This document shows positions 10,654 through 20,656 of a stretch of 64,000 nt of DNA, piece by piece. Each line of letters begins with the position of its first letter. Within the stretch, counting starts at the first letter, position 1. The stretch is taken from NCBI RefSeq assembly GCF_900636475.1, contig NZ_LR134283.1:248001-312000 (forward strand). Reading direction: 5' to 3'. The position numbers and the translations under genes were made by a program. The notes beneath the pieces were generated by a model that saw only the letters and a program-made list of their open reading frames with translations, searched no databases and was not told the origin of the DNA. This DNA comes from Streptococcus anginosus (GTDB lineage: Bacteria > Bacillota > Bacilli > Lactobacillales > Streptococcaceae).

Positions 10654-11495
10654 TATTTATACTTTTCCTCCAATTGGCTCATCCAAGCGCCCAGCCAAGT
10701 TCCTAATCCAAAGAAGAACGCAGCAGTAACGAAGGTGATGATAGAAGTATTAGCATAATGAATACTTTCGCTATTTCCAGAGTTTGGTACCAAGATGAGA
10801 ACAGTACTAGATAAGACAATCCCAATGATAAAATGGTACACTTGAGAATGATAATTTTCCAAAGCATAATTCATGGATTTTGAAAAAATCACAAGTGCGA
10901 GGAGACCGCCAATTCCGATTGGTAAAAAGGTTCCCAAAATATCTAAAGATTTAAAACCGATTAGCATCGGGGAATACAGTCCCAAAATCAAGAGCAAATT
11001 TGAAGGACTTAAACCTGGAACGAGAATTCCCAGTGCGATAAGGGCACCAGCTAAAATAAAAGTCAAGAAATTTGCAGGTAACGTTCCGACTAAACTATTG
11101 AGGAAATAAAGGCAAATCCCAGAGATGAAAAAAGTGGCTACGAACCAAATAACATCAGTTCGGTCGCGATCAGATTCTCTGGTAGATTCCTTTAGCAAGC
11201 TTGGAATCGTACCGATAATCGCTCCTGCAAATCCCCATAAAACAATGATTTTATAATGCTCTAAGAGATATTCAACTGGCAGGGAAAATAGTGCAATCCC
11301 TAAAACCATTCCAATACCAACAGGTAAAAAATAAAGTACATTTTCACGAAAATTCTCTTTTATATGCGCTAAAAAATAAATCATCCGCTCGTAAATCCCC
11401 AAAATAGTGGCTAAAACTCCACCAGATACCCCAGGGAGAATAAATCCTAGCGCGATGACAATTCCCTTAAAAATTCTGATTAACCAAGAAATCAT
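10653..11495 (-). CDS. DUF368 membrane protein, probable undecaprenyl phosphate translocase
   Basis: 280 residues, almost wholly hydrophobic, with two related half-motifs: PGVSGGVLATILGIYE near the N-terminus and PGLSPSNLLLILGLY near residue 165, consistent with an inverted-repeat transporter. DUF368 proteins have been shown in other bacteria to recycle the lipid carrier undecaprenyl phosphate across the membrane for cell-wall and surface-polymer synthesis. That role is inferred here by family. It is the first gene of a DUF368-ybaK-mutase run; an extended -10 (TGT-TATAAT, 11535-11527, minus) lies upstream. Confidence 0.85.
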   Translation of the reverse strand: MISWLIRIFKGIVIALGFILPGVSGGVLATILGIYERMIYFLAHIKENFRENVLYFLPVGIGMVLGIALFSLPVEYLLEHYKIIVLWGFAGAIIGTIPSLLKESTRESDRDRTDVIWFVATFFISGICLYFLNSLVGTLPANFLTFILAGALIALGILVPGLSPSNLLLILGLYSPMLIGFKSLDILGTFLPIGIGGLLALVIFSKSMNYALENYHSQVYHFIIGIVLSSTVLILVPNSGNSESIHYANTSIITFVTAAFFFGLGTWLGAWMSQLEEKYK

Positions 11496-11526
11496 TCATT
11501 ACTCCCTAAACTTTTCTTTGTTAGTC

Positions 11527-11535
11527 ATTATAACA
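11527..11535 (-). promoter_or_regulatory. Extended -10 promoter for the DUF368-ybaK-mutase genes
   Basis: TGT-TATAAT read on the minus strand, about 32 nt before the DUF368 start. No strong -35 is visible, which is compatible with an extended -10 promoter. Confidence 0.55.
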
Positions 11536-11580
11536 TATTTAGAAACAAGAAAGTAGTGATAACTGGACGAGAAGAAAAGA

Positions 11581-11620
11581 AAAACTCTGCAAAGTTTTCG
11601 ATTCAAACTATTACAGAGTT
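11581..11620 (-). terminator. Terminator after the GH25 gene
   Basis: AACTCTG / CAGAGTT stem with a long loop, followed on the minus strand by a T-rich tract. Rather weak. Confidence 0.5.
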
Positions 11621-11621
11621 A

Positions 11622-12458
11622 TTATTTTCCATTACCAAATAATTTTTTAAATGTTTTTGTCTGATTTTTTAAAGGAGATAGCTGATTAAGATCGACATCA
11701 TGTGCAAAACCACCAATTGAGCCTTGTGATGTGTATTGATGTAAATCGTATTTTAAGTCTGTCTTAGGGGCAGTGTTGTAATAACCGTCATTATAGCCGT
11801 AAGTTGGAATCCAAATAGCTGTGAATTTCTTAGTTGAGATACTGTGTTCTTCAAGGAAATAGGTTCCGACATAAATCCCGATGTTCTTAGCACCCAATGA
11901 TGATAACTTAGCGCGAAAAGCTTCAACACCAGCATTCATGTTCTCCATAGTTTTTTCTTCAACATCTAGCCAGTAGTAGGTCGGTTTGTATTTTGAAGCA
12001 GCTTTATAAAAACTTTCGGCAGCTTTTTGCATTTCTTTCTTGTTGCTACCTGCCACATAAGCATAGACAGCGACAGGAATATTTCGTTTTTGAAATTCTT
12101 CTATGTGGCGTTGATAGGATTTATCAATTCCGTTTAAGTGTGTAGCTGCATTTTCTTTTTTTGCTTGTGCTCCGCTATGCACGCGTATAATGGCGCCAGA
12201 AACATTTTTTGCTAGTACGTCATAGTTAATATCACTTGGCAATTGCCAGCCGGACAAGTCAATGATTGGTTTATAGGCTTTGTCTGCTTCATCGGAATCT
12301 GAAGTATCAGTTGACTGAGAAGCAGCTGATGTTTGTGTAATAGCGTCCTTTTGCTGTTTAGTTTCCTTGTTTTCTGAATAATGCTTCGCTCCTAAAATAA
12401 TCGCAATGAAGCTAACAAAGAAAACAAAGACAACAAGCGGTTTAATCCTCTTTCTCAT
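11622..12458 (-). CDS. Membrane-anchored GH25 muramidase-like protein
   Basis: 278 residues. An uncleaved-looking N-terminal helix (PLVVFVFFVSFIAIILGA, residues 7-24) is followed by a Ser/Thr/Asp-rich linker and a glycosyl hydrolase 25 domain from about residue 64. The catalytic acidic residues are in PIIDLSGWQ and YWLDVEE, with DVDLNQ near the end. GH25 enzymes cleave the muramic acid-glucosamine bond of peptidoglycan. The best promoter puts the transcript start only about 2 nt before the ATG and no ribosome site is visible, so the mRNA may be leaderless. The precise cell-wall role is unknown. Confidence 0.85.
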   Translation of the reverse strand: MRKRIKPLVVFVFFVSFIAIILGAKHYSENKETKQQKDAITQTSAASQSTDTSDSDEADKAYKPIIDLSGWQLPSDINYDVLAKNVSGAIIRVHSGAQAKKENAATHLNGIDKSYQRHIEEFQKRNIPVAVYAYVAGSNKKEMQKAAESFYKAASKYKPTYYWLDVEEKTMENMNAGVEAFRAKLSSLGAKNIGIYVGTYFLEEHSISTKKFTAIWIPTYGYNDGYYNTAPKTDLKYDLHQYTSQGSIGGFAHDVDLNQLSPLKNQTKTFKKLFGNGK

Positions 12459-12466
12459 ATAATTTC

Positions 12467-12495
12467 ATTTTAACGTAAAGTCAGATAAAAAGCAA
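12467..12495 (-). promoter_or_regulatory. Promoter of the GH25 gene, predicted leaderless
   Basis: Minus-strand -35 TTGCTT (12495-12490), 17-bp spacer, -10 TAAAAT (12472-12467). A start 7 nt past the -10 would fall near 12460, and the ATG begins at 12458. Confidence 0.55.
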
Positions 12496-12696
12496 AATAA
12501 ACTAGTAGAAAATAAGTATTTGTCATCAAATTGAAATATTAAAGAAAGCGGTTTATTGGACATAATGGTGAAGAATGCTTATAAATCCTATTCATAGACT
12601 CAGCTTATTGTTCTTTTTTTAGTTAAAGTTTAGCCTAGATACTGCAAGGATTTAAAAAATACCGTTCGTCAAATACTTTTTTTTTACCCTGAAAAG

Positions 12697-12705
12697 TGGT
12701 ATAAT
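12697..12705 (+). promoter_or_regulatory. Extended -10 promoter for ftsW
   Basis: TGG-TATAAT ending 33 nt before the ftsW ATG; the -35 region is only a T-rich tract. The rest of the 280-bp gap holds the divergent GH25 promoter and no gene. Confidence 0.6.
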
Positions 12706-12738
12706 GTTCGGTGAAAATTTAATAATATTAGGTGAACT

Positions 12739-13971
12739 ATGAAAATTGATAAACGCCACCTGCTGAATTATTCCATTTTGATTCCTTATTTGGTTTTATC
12801 TATTTTGGGATTGATAGTTGTTTATTCAACGTCAAGTGCCACTTTAGTACAGGTAGGAGCAAATTCGCTCAGATCTGTTTTAAATCAAGGAATTTTCTGG
12901 GTAATCAGCTTACTTGCCATTGCTTTAATTTACAAAATAAAGTTAGATTTCTTAAAAGACAATCGACTGATTGTCATTGTTATTTTTGTGGAAATCTTGC
13001 TTTTAATTTTATCTCGCTTCCTTGGTGCCCGAATCAATGGTGCACATGGTTGGTTACGATTTGGTCCGATTAGTCTCCAGCCGGCTGAGTATTTAAAAAT
13101 TATTCTGATTTGGTTTTTAGCACAGCGGTTTTCTCATCAGCAAGATGAAATCGCAACGTATGACTATCAGGCTTTAACACGAAATCAACTGATTCCACGC
13201 GCACTGAACGACTGGCGAATCCTAGTCGTTGTGCTAATTGGAATCGTAGCAGCGTTGCCTGACTTGGGGAATGCGACCATTCTTTTGCTGACGACCTTAA
13301 TCATGGTAACGGTTAGTGGGATCGGTTATCGCTGGTTTTCAACTCTTCTTGGGATATTGGTCACTCTTTCCACAGCGGTTTTAGCAGGCATCTGGTTGAT
13401 TGGTGTGGAAAAAGTTGCTAAGGTTCCTGTGTTTGGCTATGTAGCAAAACGATTTAGTGCCTTTTTTAATCCTTTTAAAGATTTATCAGGCGCAGGTCAC
13501 CAGCTAGCTAATTCCTATTACGCCATGAGCAATGGCGGTTGGTTTGGCTTAGGATTAGGAAATTCTATCGAAAAACGTGGTTATTTGCCAGAAGCACAGA
13601 CAGACTTCGTCTTTTCCATTGTTATTGAAGAATTTGGATTTATCGGTGCCAGCTTGATTTTAGCCCTCTTGTTTTTCCTTATTTTGCGGATTATCCTTGT
13701 GGGAATTCGAGCGAAAGATCCATTTAATTCTATGATGGCTCTTGGTGTCGGTGGAATGTTACTGACACAAACGTTTGTCAATATTGGAGGAATTTCCGGT
13801 TTGATTCCTTCGACGGGTGTCACCTTCCCCTTCTTATCACAAGGTGGAAATAGTTTGTTGGTATTATCCGTAGCGATTGCTTTTGTTTTAAACATTGATG
13901 CCAATGAAAAACGAGAAAGTTTGTATAGAGAAATCGAAGAAACCAATCACGGTTTAAGAATTATTCGCTAA
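12739..13971 (+). CDS. ftsW: Peptidoglycan glycosyltransferase FtsW (cell division)
   Basis: 410 residues, a SEDS-family polytopic membrane protein that polymerises lipid II at the division septum with its partner penicillin-binding protein. SEDS signatures are GARINGAHGWLRFG, LQPAEYLKI, GAGHQLANSYYAMSNGGW and the catalytic-region DFVFSIVIEEFG. The block GVTFPFLSQGGNSLL lies near the C-terminus. Assignment to FtsW rather than RodA rests on its position immediately upstream of ppc, the usual streptococcal order. An AGGTGA ribosome site precedes the ATG. Confidence 0.9.
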   Translation: MKIDKRHLLNYSILIPYLVLSILGLIVVYSTSSATLVQVGANSLRSVLNQGIFWVISLLAIALIYKIKLDFLKDNRLIVIVIFVEILLLILSRFLGARINGAHGWLRFGPISLQPAEYLKIILIWFLAQRFSHQQDEIATYDYQALTRNQLIPRALNDWRILVVVLIGIVAALPDLGNATILLLTTLIMVTVSGIGYRWFSTLLGILVTLSTAVLAGIWLIGVEKVAKVPVFGYVAKRFSAFFNPFKDLSGAGHQLANSYYAMSNGGWFGLGLGNSIEKRGYLPEAQTDFVFSIVIEEFGFIGASLILALLFFLILRIILVGIRAKDPFNSMMALGVGGMLLTQTFVNIGGISGLIPSTGVTFPFLSQGGNSLLVLSVAIAFVLNIDANEKRESLYREIEETNHGLRIIR

Positions 13972-14009
13972 CGTTAGATTAAGCAAAAGCTTATTGAAAG
14001 GTGTAGATT

Positions 14010-16709
14010 ATGTCACTTCAAAAATTAGAAAATTACAACAATAAAGAGGTTATCAAAGAAGAAGTTACGATTCTGACGGACTTATTAGAAGAAGTTACAA
14101 AAAATATGCTGAGTCCTGAAACCTTTGAAAAAATCATTGCTTTAAAAGAATTAGCAGCAGCTGGAAATTATGAAGGGTTAAATGAAATTGTTCAAAGTCT
14201 ATCGAACAAGGAGATGTCTTATATTTCTCGTTATTTTTCAATTCTGCCTCTTTTAATCAATATTTCAGAAGATGTGGATTTGGCTTTTGAGATTAACTAT
14301 CAAAATAATGTGGGGCAAGATTATCTTGGGAAATTATCCACAACGATTGATTTGGTTGCTGAAAAGGAAAACGCTGCTGAAATTTTGGAGCATTTGAATG
14401 TGGTTCCTGTTTTAACAGCTCACCCAACTCAAGTGCAACGAACGACTATGTTGGATTTGACCAATCATATTCATGTCTTGTTGCGTAAATACCGAGATGT
14501 GCGAATGGGCTTGCTCAATGAGCAAAAATGGCACAATAATCTTCGTCGATATATCGAAATTATCATGCGGACAGATATGATTCGTGAGAAGAAATTAAAA
14601 GTGACCAATGAAATCACCAATGTGATGGAATACTACAATAGCTCTTTCTTGCAGGCGGTGACTAATTTAACAGAAGAATACAAGCGCTTAGCCAAACAGC
14701 ACGGGATTGACCTGAAAAATCCTACCCCTATTACGATGGGAATGTGGATTGGTGGTGACCGAGATGGAAATCCTTATGTTACAGCTGAAACATTGAAAAA
14801 ATCCGCTTTGACACAATGTGAAGTGATTATGAACTATTACGATACGAAAGTTGCTAATTTGTACCGTGAATTTTCTTTGTCAACAGGTATCGTAAAAGTA
14901 AGTGAAGCGGTGCAGGAAATGGCTTATCTGTCAGAAGATAATTCTATTTACCGCGAAAAAGAATTGTATCGTCGAGCCTTCTACCATATTCAAACAAAAC
15001 TAAAAAATACAAAGACTTACTTTATTGATCAGATAAAAACCGAGCCACATTACCACAAAATTGAAGAATTTAAACATGATTTACTAGCTATCAAGCAGTC
15101 TCTTCTTGAAAATAAAGGCGAAGCAATGATTTCTGGTGAGTTTACTGAGTTGCTTCAAGCAGTAGAAGTATTCGGTTTTTACCTTGCTTCCATTGATATG
15201 CGTCAAGATTCCAGTGTTCATGAAGCCTGCGTTGCGGAGTTATTAGCGAGCGCAGGAATTGTGGAGCATTATAGCGAGCTTTCTGAAGACGAAAAATGTC
15301 ACGTTCTGCTAAATGAACTTCTCTATGATCCGCGGATTCTCTCTGCAACACATGCTAAAAAATCTGCCCTTTTGCAAAAAGAATTAGAGATTTTTCAAAC
15401 GGCGCGTGAGTTGAAAGACAAGCTAGGAGATGCGGTTATTAAGCAAACCATTATTTCTCATGCTACGAGCGTGTCTGACCTTTTAGAGTTGGCTGTTATG
15501 CACAAGGAAGTTGGTCTCATTGACAAAGAATTTGCGCGTGTACAGATTGTGCCGCTCTTTGAAACCATTGAAGACTTGGATAATTCCTATGATACGATGA
15601 AGAAATACTTATCTCTTCCAATTGCTCAGAAATGGATTGCTTCTAATAACAACTATCAAGAAATCATGCTGGGCTATTCAGACAGCAATAAAGACGGTGG
15701 TTACTTATCATCCTGCTGGACTCTCTATAAAGCGCAACAGCAACTGACAGCTATTGGAGATGAATTTGGTGTAAAAATTACCTTTTTCCACGGTCGTGGT
15801 GGAACGGTTGGTCGTGGTGGCGGACCTACTTATGAAGCTATTACCTCTCAGCCTCTCCGCAGTATCAATGACCGAATTCGCCTGACAGAGCAAGGAGAAG
15901 TCATTGGCAATAAATACGGAAATAAAGACGCTGCTTATTACAATTTAGAAATGCTGGTGTCGGCAACGATTAATCGTATGATTACCAAGAAAAAGAGCGA
16001 TACCAGCACATCTAACCGCTACGAGCGCATTATGGATCAGGTAGTGGAACGAAGCTACCAAATTTATCGTGATTTGGTTTTTGGAAATGAGCATTTTTAT
16101 GATTATTTCTTTGAATCAAGTCCGATCAAAGCTATTTCCAGCTTTAATATTGGTTCGCGACCGGCTGCGCGTAAAACAATTACCGAAATCGGTGGCTTGC
16201 GTGCCATTCCGTGGGTCTTTTCATGGTCCCAAAGTCGGGTGATGTTCCCTGGTTGGTATGGTGTTGGATCCAGCTTTAAAGAATTTATTGATGAAAATCC
16301 AGAAGAAAATCTAGCTTTCTTGAGAAAGATGTATAAAAATTGGCCTTTCTTCCAATCGCTTTTGTCCAATGTAGACATGGTGTTATCAAAGTCGAATATG
16401 AATATCGCCTTTGAATATGCTCAATTGTGTGAAGATAAAGAAGTACAAGAAATTTATTATACAATTTTGGATGAGTGGCAATTAACCAAGAATGTTATTC
16501 TTGCTATTGAAGATTATGATGACCTGTTAGAGGAAAATCCCTACTTGCGAGACAGTTTAGACTACCGCATGCGTTACTTTAACATTTTGAATTATATTCA
16601 GCTAGAACTCATCAAGCGTCAACGCCGTGGGGAGTTATCTCCTGACGAAGAAAGGTTGATTCACGTCACAATCAATGGAATTGCGACAGGACTGAGAAAC
16701 TCAGGCTGA
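14010..16709 (+). CDS. ppc: Phosphoenolpyruvate carboxylase
   Basis: 899 residues, full length. Carboxylates phosphoenolpyruvate to oxaloacetate, feeding aspartate-family synthesis. Catalytic segments: [12 protein letters not shown] with the essential histidine, [42 protein letters not shown], and the C-terminal GLRNSG. A GAAAGG ribosome site precedes the ATG. It sits 38 bp after ftsW and ends at a terminator (16718-16747). Confidence 0.97.
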   Translation: MSLQKLENYNNKEVIKEEVTILTDLLEEVTKNMLSPETFEKIIALKELAAAGNYEGLNEIVQSLSNKEMSYISRYFSILPLLINISEDVDLAFEINYQNNVGQDYLGKLSTTIDLVAEKENAAEILEHLNVVPVLTAHPTQVQRTTMLDLTNHIHVLLRKYRDVRMGLLNEQKWHNNLRRYIEIIMRTDMIREKKLKVTNEITNVMEYYNSSFLQAVTNLTEEYKRLAKQHGIDLKNPTPITMGMWIGGDRDGNPYVTAETLKKSALTQCEVIMNYYDTKVANLYREFSLSTGIVKVSEAVQEMAYLSEDNSIYREKELYRRAFYHIQTKLKNTKTYFIDQIKTEPHYHKIEEFKHDLLAIKQSLLENKGEAMISGEFTELLQAVEVFGFYLASIDMRQDSSVHEACVAELLASAGIVEHYSELSEDEKCHVLLNELLYDPRILSATHAKKSALLQKELEIFQTARELKDKLGDAVIKQTIISHATSVSDLLELAVMHKEVGLIDKEFARVQIVPLFETIEDLDNSYDTMKKYLSLPIAQKWIASNNNYQEIMLGYSDSNKDGGYLSSCWTLYKAQQQLTAIGDEFGVKITFFHGRGGTVGRGGGPTYEAITSQPLRSINDRIRLTEQGEVIGNKYGNKDAAYYNLEMLVSATINRMITKKKSDTSTSNRYERIMDQVVERSYQIYRDLVFGNEHFYDYFFESSPIKAISSFNIGSRPAARKTITEIGGLRAIPWVFSWSQSRVMFPGWYGVGSSFKEFIDENPEENLAFLRKMYKNWPFFQSLLSNVDMVLSKSNMNIAFEYAQLCEDKEVQEIYYTILDEWQLTKNVILAIEDYDDLLEENPYLRDSLDYRMRYFNILNYIQLELIKRQRRGELSPDEERLIHVTINGIATGLRNSG

Positions 16710-16717
16710 TAAAGAAT

Positions 16718-16747
16718 AAAAAATCGGATTATTTCCGATTTTTTTAT
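16718..16747 (+). terminator. Terminator after ppc
   Basis: AAAATCGGA / TCCGATTTT stem, short loop and T tail. Confidence 0.85.
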
Positions 16748-16753
16748 ATCTTT

Positions 16754-16781
16754 GTAACCCAAAACGCTTCCAATTCGTTAT
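16754..16781 (+). promoter_or_regulatory. ECF-type promoter, probably autoregulatory
   Basis: GTAACC (16754-16759), 16-bp spacer, CGTTAT (16776-16781). The AAC-type -35 and CGT-type -10 with this spacing resemble extracytoplasmic-function sigma promoters, which commonly drive their own sigma genes. A sigma-A -10 (TATACT, 16779-16784) overlaps, so dual use is possible. Confidence 0.5.
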
Positions 16782-16834
16782 ACTAGTGAAGGAAGGGGGA
16801 TGAGGATATCAAACTAGATGATTATGAAAAAGTC

Positions 16835-17305
16835 TTGATTACCTTTGCAAAAGAAATCGTCTATTATCTGCAAGGCTCAGGCGTTCCAAAAGAGCAAGCA
16901 GAAGATGTTGTTCAGGATGTTTTTATCAAAATGCTAGAGTCTGATTTTGTCATCCCTGCTCAAAAAATGCGAGCTTGGATGTATCGTGTGTCTATTCGCC
17001 GCTATATTGACAAATACCGGCGTGATAAGCATTATATGGAAATCCTGCGACGAGATTTTTTTACAAAAGAAAATCAATTGATTGTTGAAGGATCAGACTA
17101 CGACTTTCTCATGGAGGAGGTGGAAAAGTTGCCAATGCGGGATAAAATCATGTTGGATCTTTATTATTTTCAAGGGTTCTCAACAGGCGAAATAGCAGAA
17201 GTGCTTCATTATTCTAACAGCAAAGTCAAAGTTCAGCTCATGCGCAGTCGAAAGAAACTTCGACAGGTTTTGGAAAAGAAAGGATATTATCATGGAAACT
17301 TTTGA
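16835..17305 (+). CDS. ECF-subfamily RNA polymerase sigma factor
   Basis: 156 residues from the TTG at 16835. Region 2 (QAEDVVQDVFIKML, RAWMYRVSIRRYIDKYRR) and region 4 (LPMRDKIMLDLYYFQGFSTG, then VKVQLMRSRKKLRQ) are clear. The start is unsettled: the frame is open back to 16790, a strong GGAAGGGGG lies at 16791-16799, and the in-frame codon at the ideal distance is ATC (16808), not ATG; the ATG at 16800 is out of frame. The true N-terminus is likely near IKLDDYEKVL. The gene overlaps the anti-sigma gene by 14 bp, indicating translational coupling. Confidence 0.85.
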   Translation: MITFAKEIVYYLQGSGVPKEQAEDVVQDVFIKMLESDFVIPAQKMRAWMYRVSIRRYIDKYRRDKHYMEILRRDFFTKENQLIVEGSDYDFLMEEVEKLPMRDKIMLDLYYFQGFSTGEIAEVLHYSNSKVKVQLMRSRKKLRQVLEKKGYYHGNF

Positions 17306-18356
17306 AATCGTTGCAAAGAAAAACAAAAAGAGAAATAGAAAGCGAATCATTCTCTGGTCAACAACAGTAGTGGTAGTATTTTTTGGAATATATATTGCTG
17401 CTCGTATGATTACAGGAAAACTCATCAGCGACCAAGCTTGGAAGGTGGTCAATGAGGTACAGCTAGTTGAAAGCGTCGCTTTTCCTAATATTGAAACGTA
17501 TACCTGGTCTGCTAATGGTGGGGATATGTTCCACGGTGGTATTAAAGGTAGACAAGCCAAAGATATTTATGGGATTCCGCTAGACTATGGTGAATACAAG
17601 ACAGATTTTGGAATTTTTAATATCAATCGAGGAACTCTTTTTCATGCAAATTCTGGCAGATATACAGAATCTGGGGCAACTATTCAAATAGAAAATAACC
17701 AAAAAGTGCCACAATTCTACAATAAAAATGTGAAAGAGGAGAAAGGAGAATCTGTCCATGAACCAACTAAAGAGCTTCCTTACGTAAAAAATATGCAAAA
17801 TCAATTAGTAGAAGTGGCTCTGACCTTTGATAAACCATATAGTTTAAAAGAAATTCGAGCAATGATACCTAAGAACCTCAAGACCAATTGGTATTGGATT
17901 GGTACAAATTCAACAAGCGATCCAAGCTGGTGGCAACCAAGCAATCTATATGGTACGAGTCCAGATTATCTAACGCAAAAAGAATATGTTCACAAAAAGG
18001 AAGCAGAAGAAGCTATTAAAAACCTCAAAGAAGGAGAGAGACTGAGTAACAGACTTGCCCAAATAAAAGATGTAGATGGATTTTTGGCTAATCTGAAGAA
18101 ATATATTAAAAGTGGATTTGGAAAAAGTAGCTACAATAATGTAACTCCGTCAGATGACATTAAAACCTACTTGAAAAAATTGGGTAAGCTAGACTTGTCT
18201 AAGAAAGAAGACTTAGAAAAATTAGAATTCTCAGGCGTTATCCTAACAGGAAAAGCTGAAAATTTTGCACAGTTGGAAGGTAAGGAGTGGATTTATGCAT
18301 CAAGCATTGGAGCTTCTATACCAAATCAACCATACTACAAGTTGGACAAAGAATAA
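17292..18356 (+). CDS. Membrane anti-sigma factor (sigma-regulatory family)
   Basis: 354 residues: a short basic cytoplasmic N-terminus, one membrane helix (IILWSTTVVVVFFGIYIAA, about 19-37) and a large extracytoplasmic part with the features of the Sigma_reg_N/Sigma_reg_C anti-sigma family (NWYWIGTNS, SSIGASIPNQPYY at the end). It overlaps the sigma gene stop, the classic arrangement in which the membrane protein holds the sigma factor until an envelope signal arrives. The signal is not known. No terminator follows and the tuf promoter begins about 25 bp downstream. Confidence 0.75.
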   Translation: METFEIVAKKNKKRNRKRIILWSTTVVVVFFGIYIAARMITGKLISDQAWKVVNEVQLVESVAFPNIETYTWSANGGDMFHGGIKGRQAKDIYGIPLDYGEYKTDFGIFNINRGTLFHANSGRYTESGATIQIENNQKVPQFYNKNVKEEKGESVHEPTKELPYVKNMQNQLVEVALTFDKPYSLKEIRAMIPKNLKTNWYWIGTNSTSDPSWWQPSNLYGTSPDYLTQKEYVHKKEAEEAIKNLKEGERLSNRLAQIKDVDGFLANLKKYIKSGFGKSSYNNVTPSDDIKTYLKKLGKLDLSKKEDLEKLEFSGVILTGKAENFAQLEGKEWIYASSIGASIPNQPYYKLDKE

Positions 18357-18380
18357 ATTGATAAAAAAGGCGTAAAATGC

Positions 18381-18408
18381 TTGCAATTTGAAGAAAATTT
18401 GATAAAAT
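18381..18408 (+). promoter_or_regulatory. tuf promoter
   Basis: -35 TTGCAA (18381-18386), 16-bp spacer, -10 TAAAAT (18403-18408), leaving a leader of about 65 nt before tuf. Confidence 0.65.
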
Positions 18409-18479
18409 AGTAAGGAAAGTTAGACTGTATTGCCTACTGTCTATCTATAAAATATATTTTATTGGAGGCTTTTACTCAA

Positions 18480-19676
18480 ATGGCAAAAGAAAAATACGAT
18501 CGTAGTAAACCACACGTTAACATCGGTACAATCGGACACGTTGACCATGGTAAAACTACCCTAACTGCAGCTATCACGACTGTACTTGCACGTCGTCTTC
18601 CAAGTTCAGTTAACCAACCAAAAGATTATTCATCTATTGATGCTGCTCCAGAAGAACGCGAACGCGGAATCACTATCAACACTGCACACGTTGAGTATGA
18701 AACTGCTAAACGTCACTATGCTCACATCGATGCTCCAGGACACGCGGACTACGTTAAAAACATGATCACTGGTGCTGCTCAAATGGACGGAGCTATCCTT
18801 GTAGTAGCTTCAACTGACGGACCAATGCCTCAAACTCGTGAACACATCCTTCTTTCACGCCAAGTAGGTGTTAAATACCTTATCGTCTTCATGAATAAAG
18901 TTGACTTGGTTGACGATGAAGAATTGCTTGAATTGGTTGAAATGGAAATCCGTGACCTTCTTTCAGAATACGATTTCCCAGGTGATGAAATCCCAGTTAT
19001 CCAAGGTTCAGCTCTTAAAGCTCTTGAAGGTGATGAAAAATATGAAGACATCATCATGGAATTGATGGATACTGTTGATGAATACATTCCAGAACCAGAA
19101 CGTGACACTGACAAACCATTGCTTCTTCCAGTTGAAGATGTATTCTCAATTACTGGACGTGGTACTGTTGCTTCAGGACGTATCGACCGTGGTACTGTTA
19201 AAGTCAACGACGAAGTTGAAATCGTTGGTATCCGTGATGAAATCCAAAAAGCAGTTGTTACTGGTGTTGAAATGTTCCGTAAACAATTGGACGAAGGTCT
19301 TGCTGGAGATAACGTAGGGGTTCTTCTTCGTGGTATCCAACGTGACGAAATCGAACGTGGACAAGTTCTTGCTAAACCAGGTTCAATTCATCCACACACT
19401 AAATTCAAAGGTGAAGTTTACATCCTTACTAAAGAAGAAGGTGGACGTCATACTCCATTCTTCAACAACTACCGTCCTCAATTCTACTTCCGTACTACAG
19501 ACGTTACAGGTTCAATCGAACTTCCTGCAGGTACTGAAATGGTAATGCCTGGTGATAACGTAACAATCGACGTTGAATTGATCCACCCAATTGCCGTAGA
19601 ACAAGGAACTACATTCTCTATCCGTGAAGGTGGACGTACTGTAGGTTCAGGTATGGTTACAGAAATCGAAGCTTAA
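18480..19676 (+). CDS. tuf: Elongation factor Tu
   Basis: 398 residues. Delivers aminoacyl-tRNA to the ribosome as a GTPase. G1 [11 protein letters not shown]3 DAPGHADY, G4 NKVD, and domain 2-3 segments [14 protein letters not shown] and [11 protein letters not shown] are intact. ATG 18480 follows GGAGG (18464-18468); the longer open frame from 18462 simply reads through the ribosome site. Codon use is strongly biased, as expected for one of the most abundant proteins, and unlike the neighbouring sigma/anti-sigma genes. Confidence 0.98.
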   Translation: MAKEKYDRSKPHVNIGTIGHVDHGKTTLTAAITTVLARRLPSSVNQPKDYSSIDAAPEERERGITINTAHVEYETAKRHYAHIDAPGHADYVKNMITGAAQMDGAILVVASTDGPMPQTREHILLSRQVGVKYLIVFMNKVDLVDDEELLELVEMEIRDLLSEYDFPGDEIPVIQGSALKALEGDEKYEDIIMELMDTVDEYIPEPERDTDKPLLLPVEDVFSITGRGTVASGRIDRGTVKVNDEVEIVGIRDEIQKAVVTGVEMFRKQLDEGLAGDNVGVLLRGIQRDEIERGQVLAKPGSIHPHTKFKGEVYILTKEEGGRHTPFFNNYRPQFYFRTTDVTGSIELPAGTEMVMPGDNVTIDVELIHPIAVEQGTTFSIREGGRTVGSGMVTEIEA

Positions 19677-19718
19677 TTCAATTAAGTTCCCAGATGAACA
19701 ATTAAAGTCAGACAAATG

Positions 19719-19747
19719 AGCTCCGCTGTTGCGGGGCTTTCTTTTTT
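19719..19747 (+). terminator. Terminator after tuf
   Basis: AGCTCCGC / GCGGGGCT stem with TGTT loop and T-rich tail. Confidence 0.9.
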
Positions 19748-19788
19748 ATGATTTCATTCGACTCAGTCTTTATTTCTCTATTAAATTA

Positions 19789-19797
19789 TGGTAAAAT
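19789..19797 (+). promoter_or_regulatory. Extended -10 promoter of tpiA
   Basis: TGG-TAAAAT ending 36 nt before the tpiA ATG; the -35 is only TTTATT. Confidence 0.55.
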
Positions 19798-19808
19798 AAT
19801 AGATGTAA

Positions 19809-20591
<783 letters not shown>

Positions 20592-20609
20592 TTCTTAAAA
20601 GAAATAATT

Positions 20610-20640
20610 AGCTTGCCATATTTTATGGCAGGCTTATTTT
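20610..20640 (+). terminator. Terminator after tpiA
   Basis: AGCTTGCCATA / TATGGCAGGCT stem with a short loop and a T-rich tail, immediately before the next gene. Confidence 0.75.
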
Positions 20641-20656
20641 AAAATGGAGAAATAAA

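Noticed and set aside
18462..18479. Upstream start of tuf
   Set aside because: The extra residues come from reading through the ribosome site; EF-Tu starts at ATG 18480 by homology.
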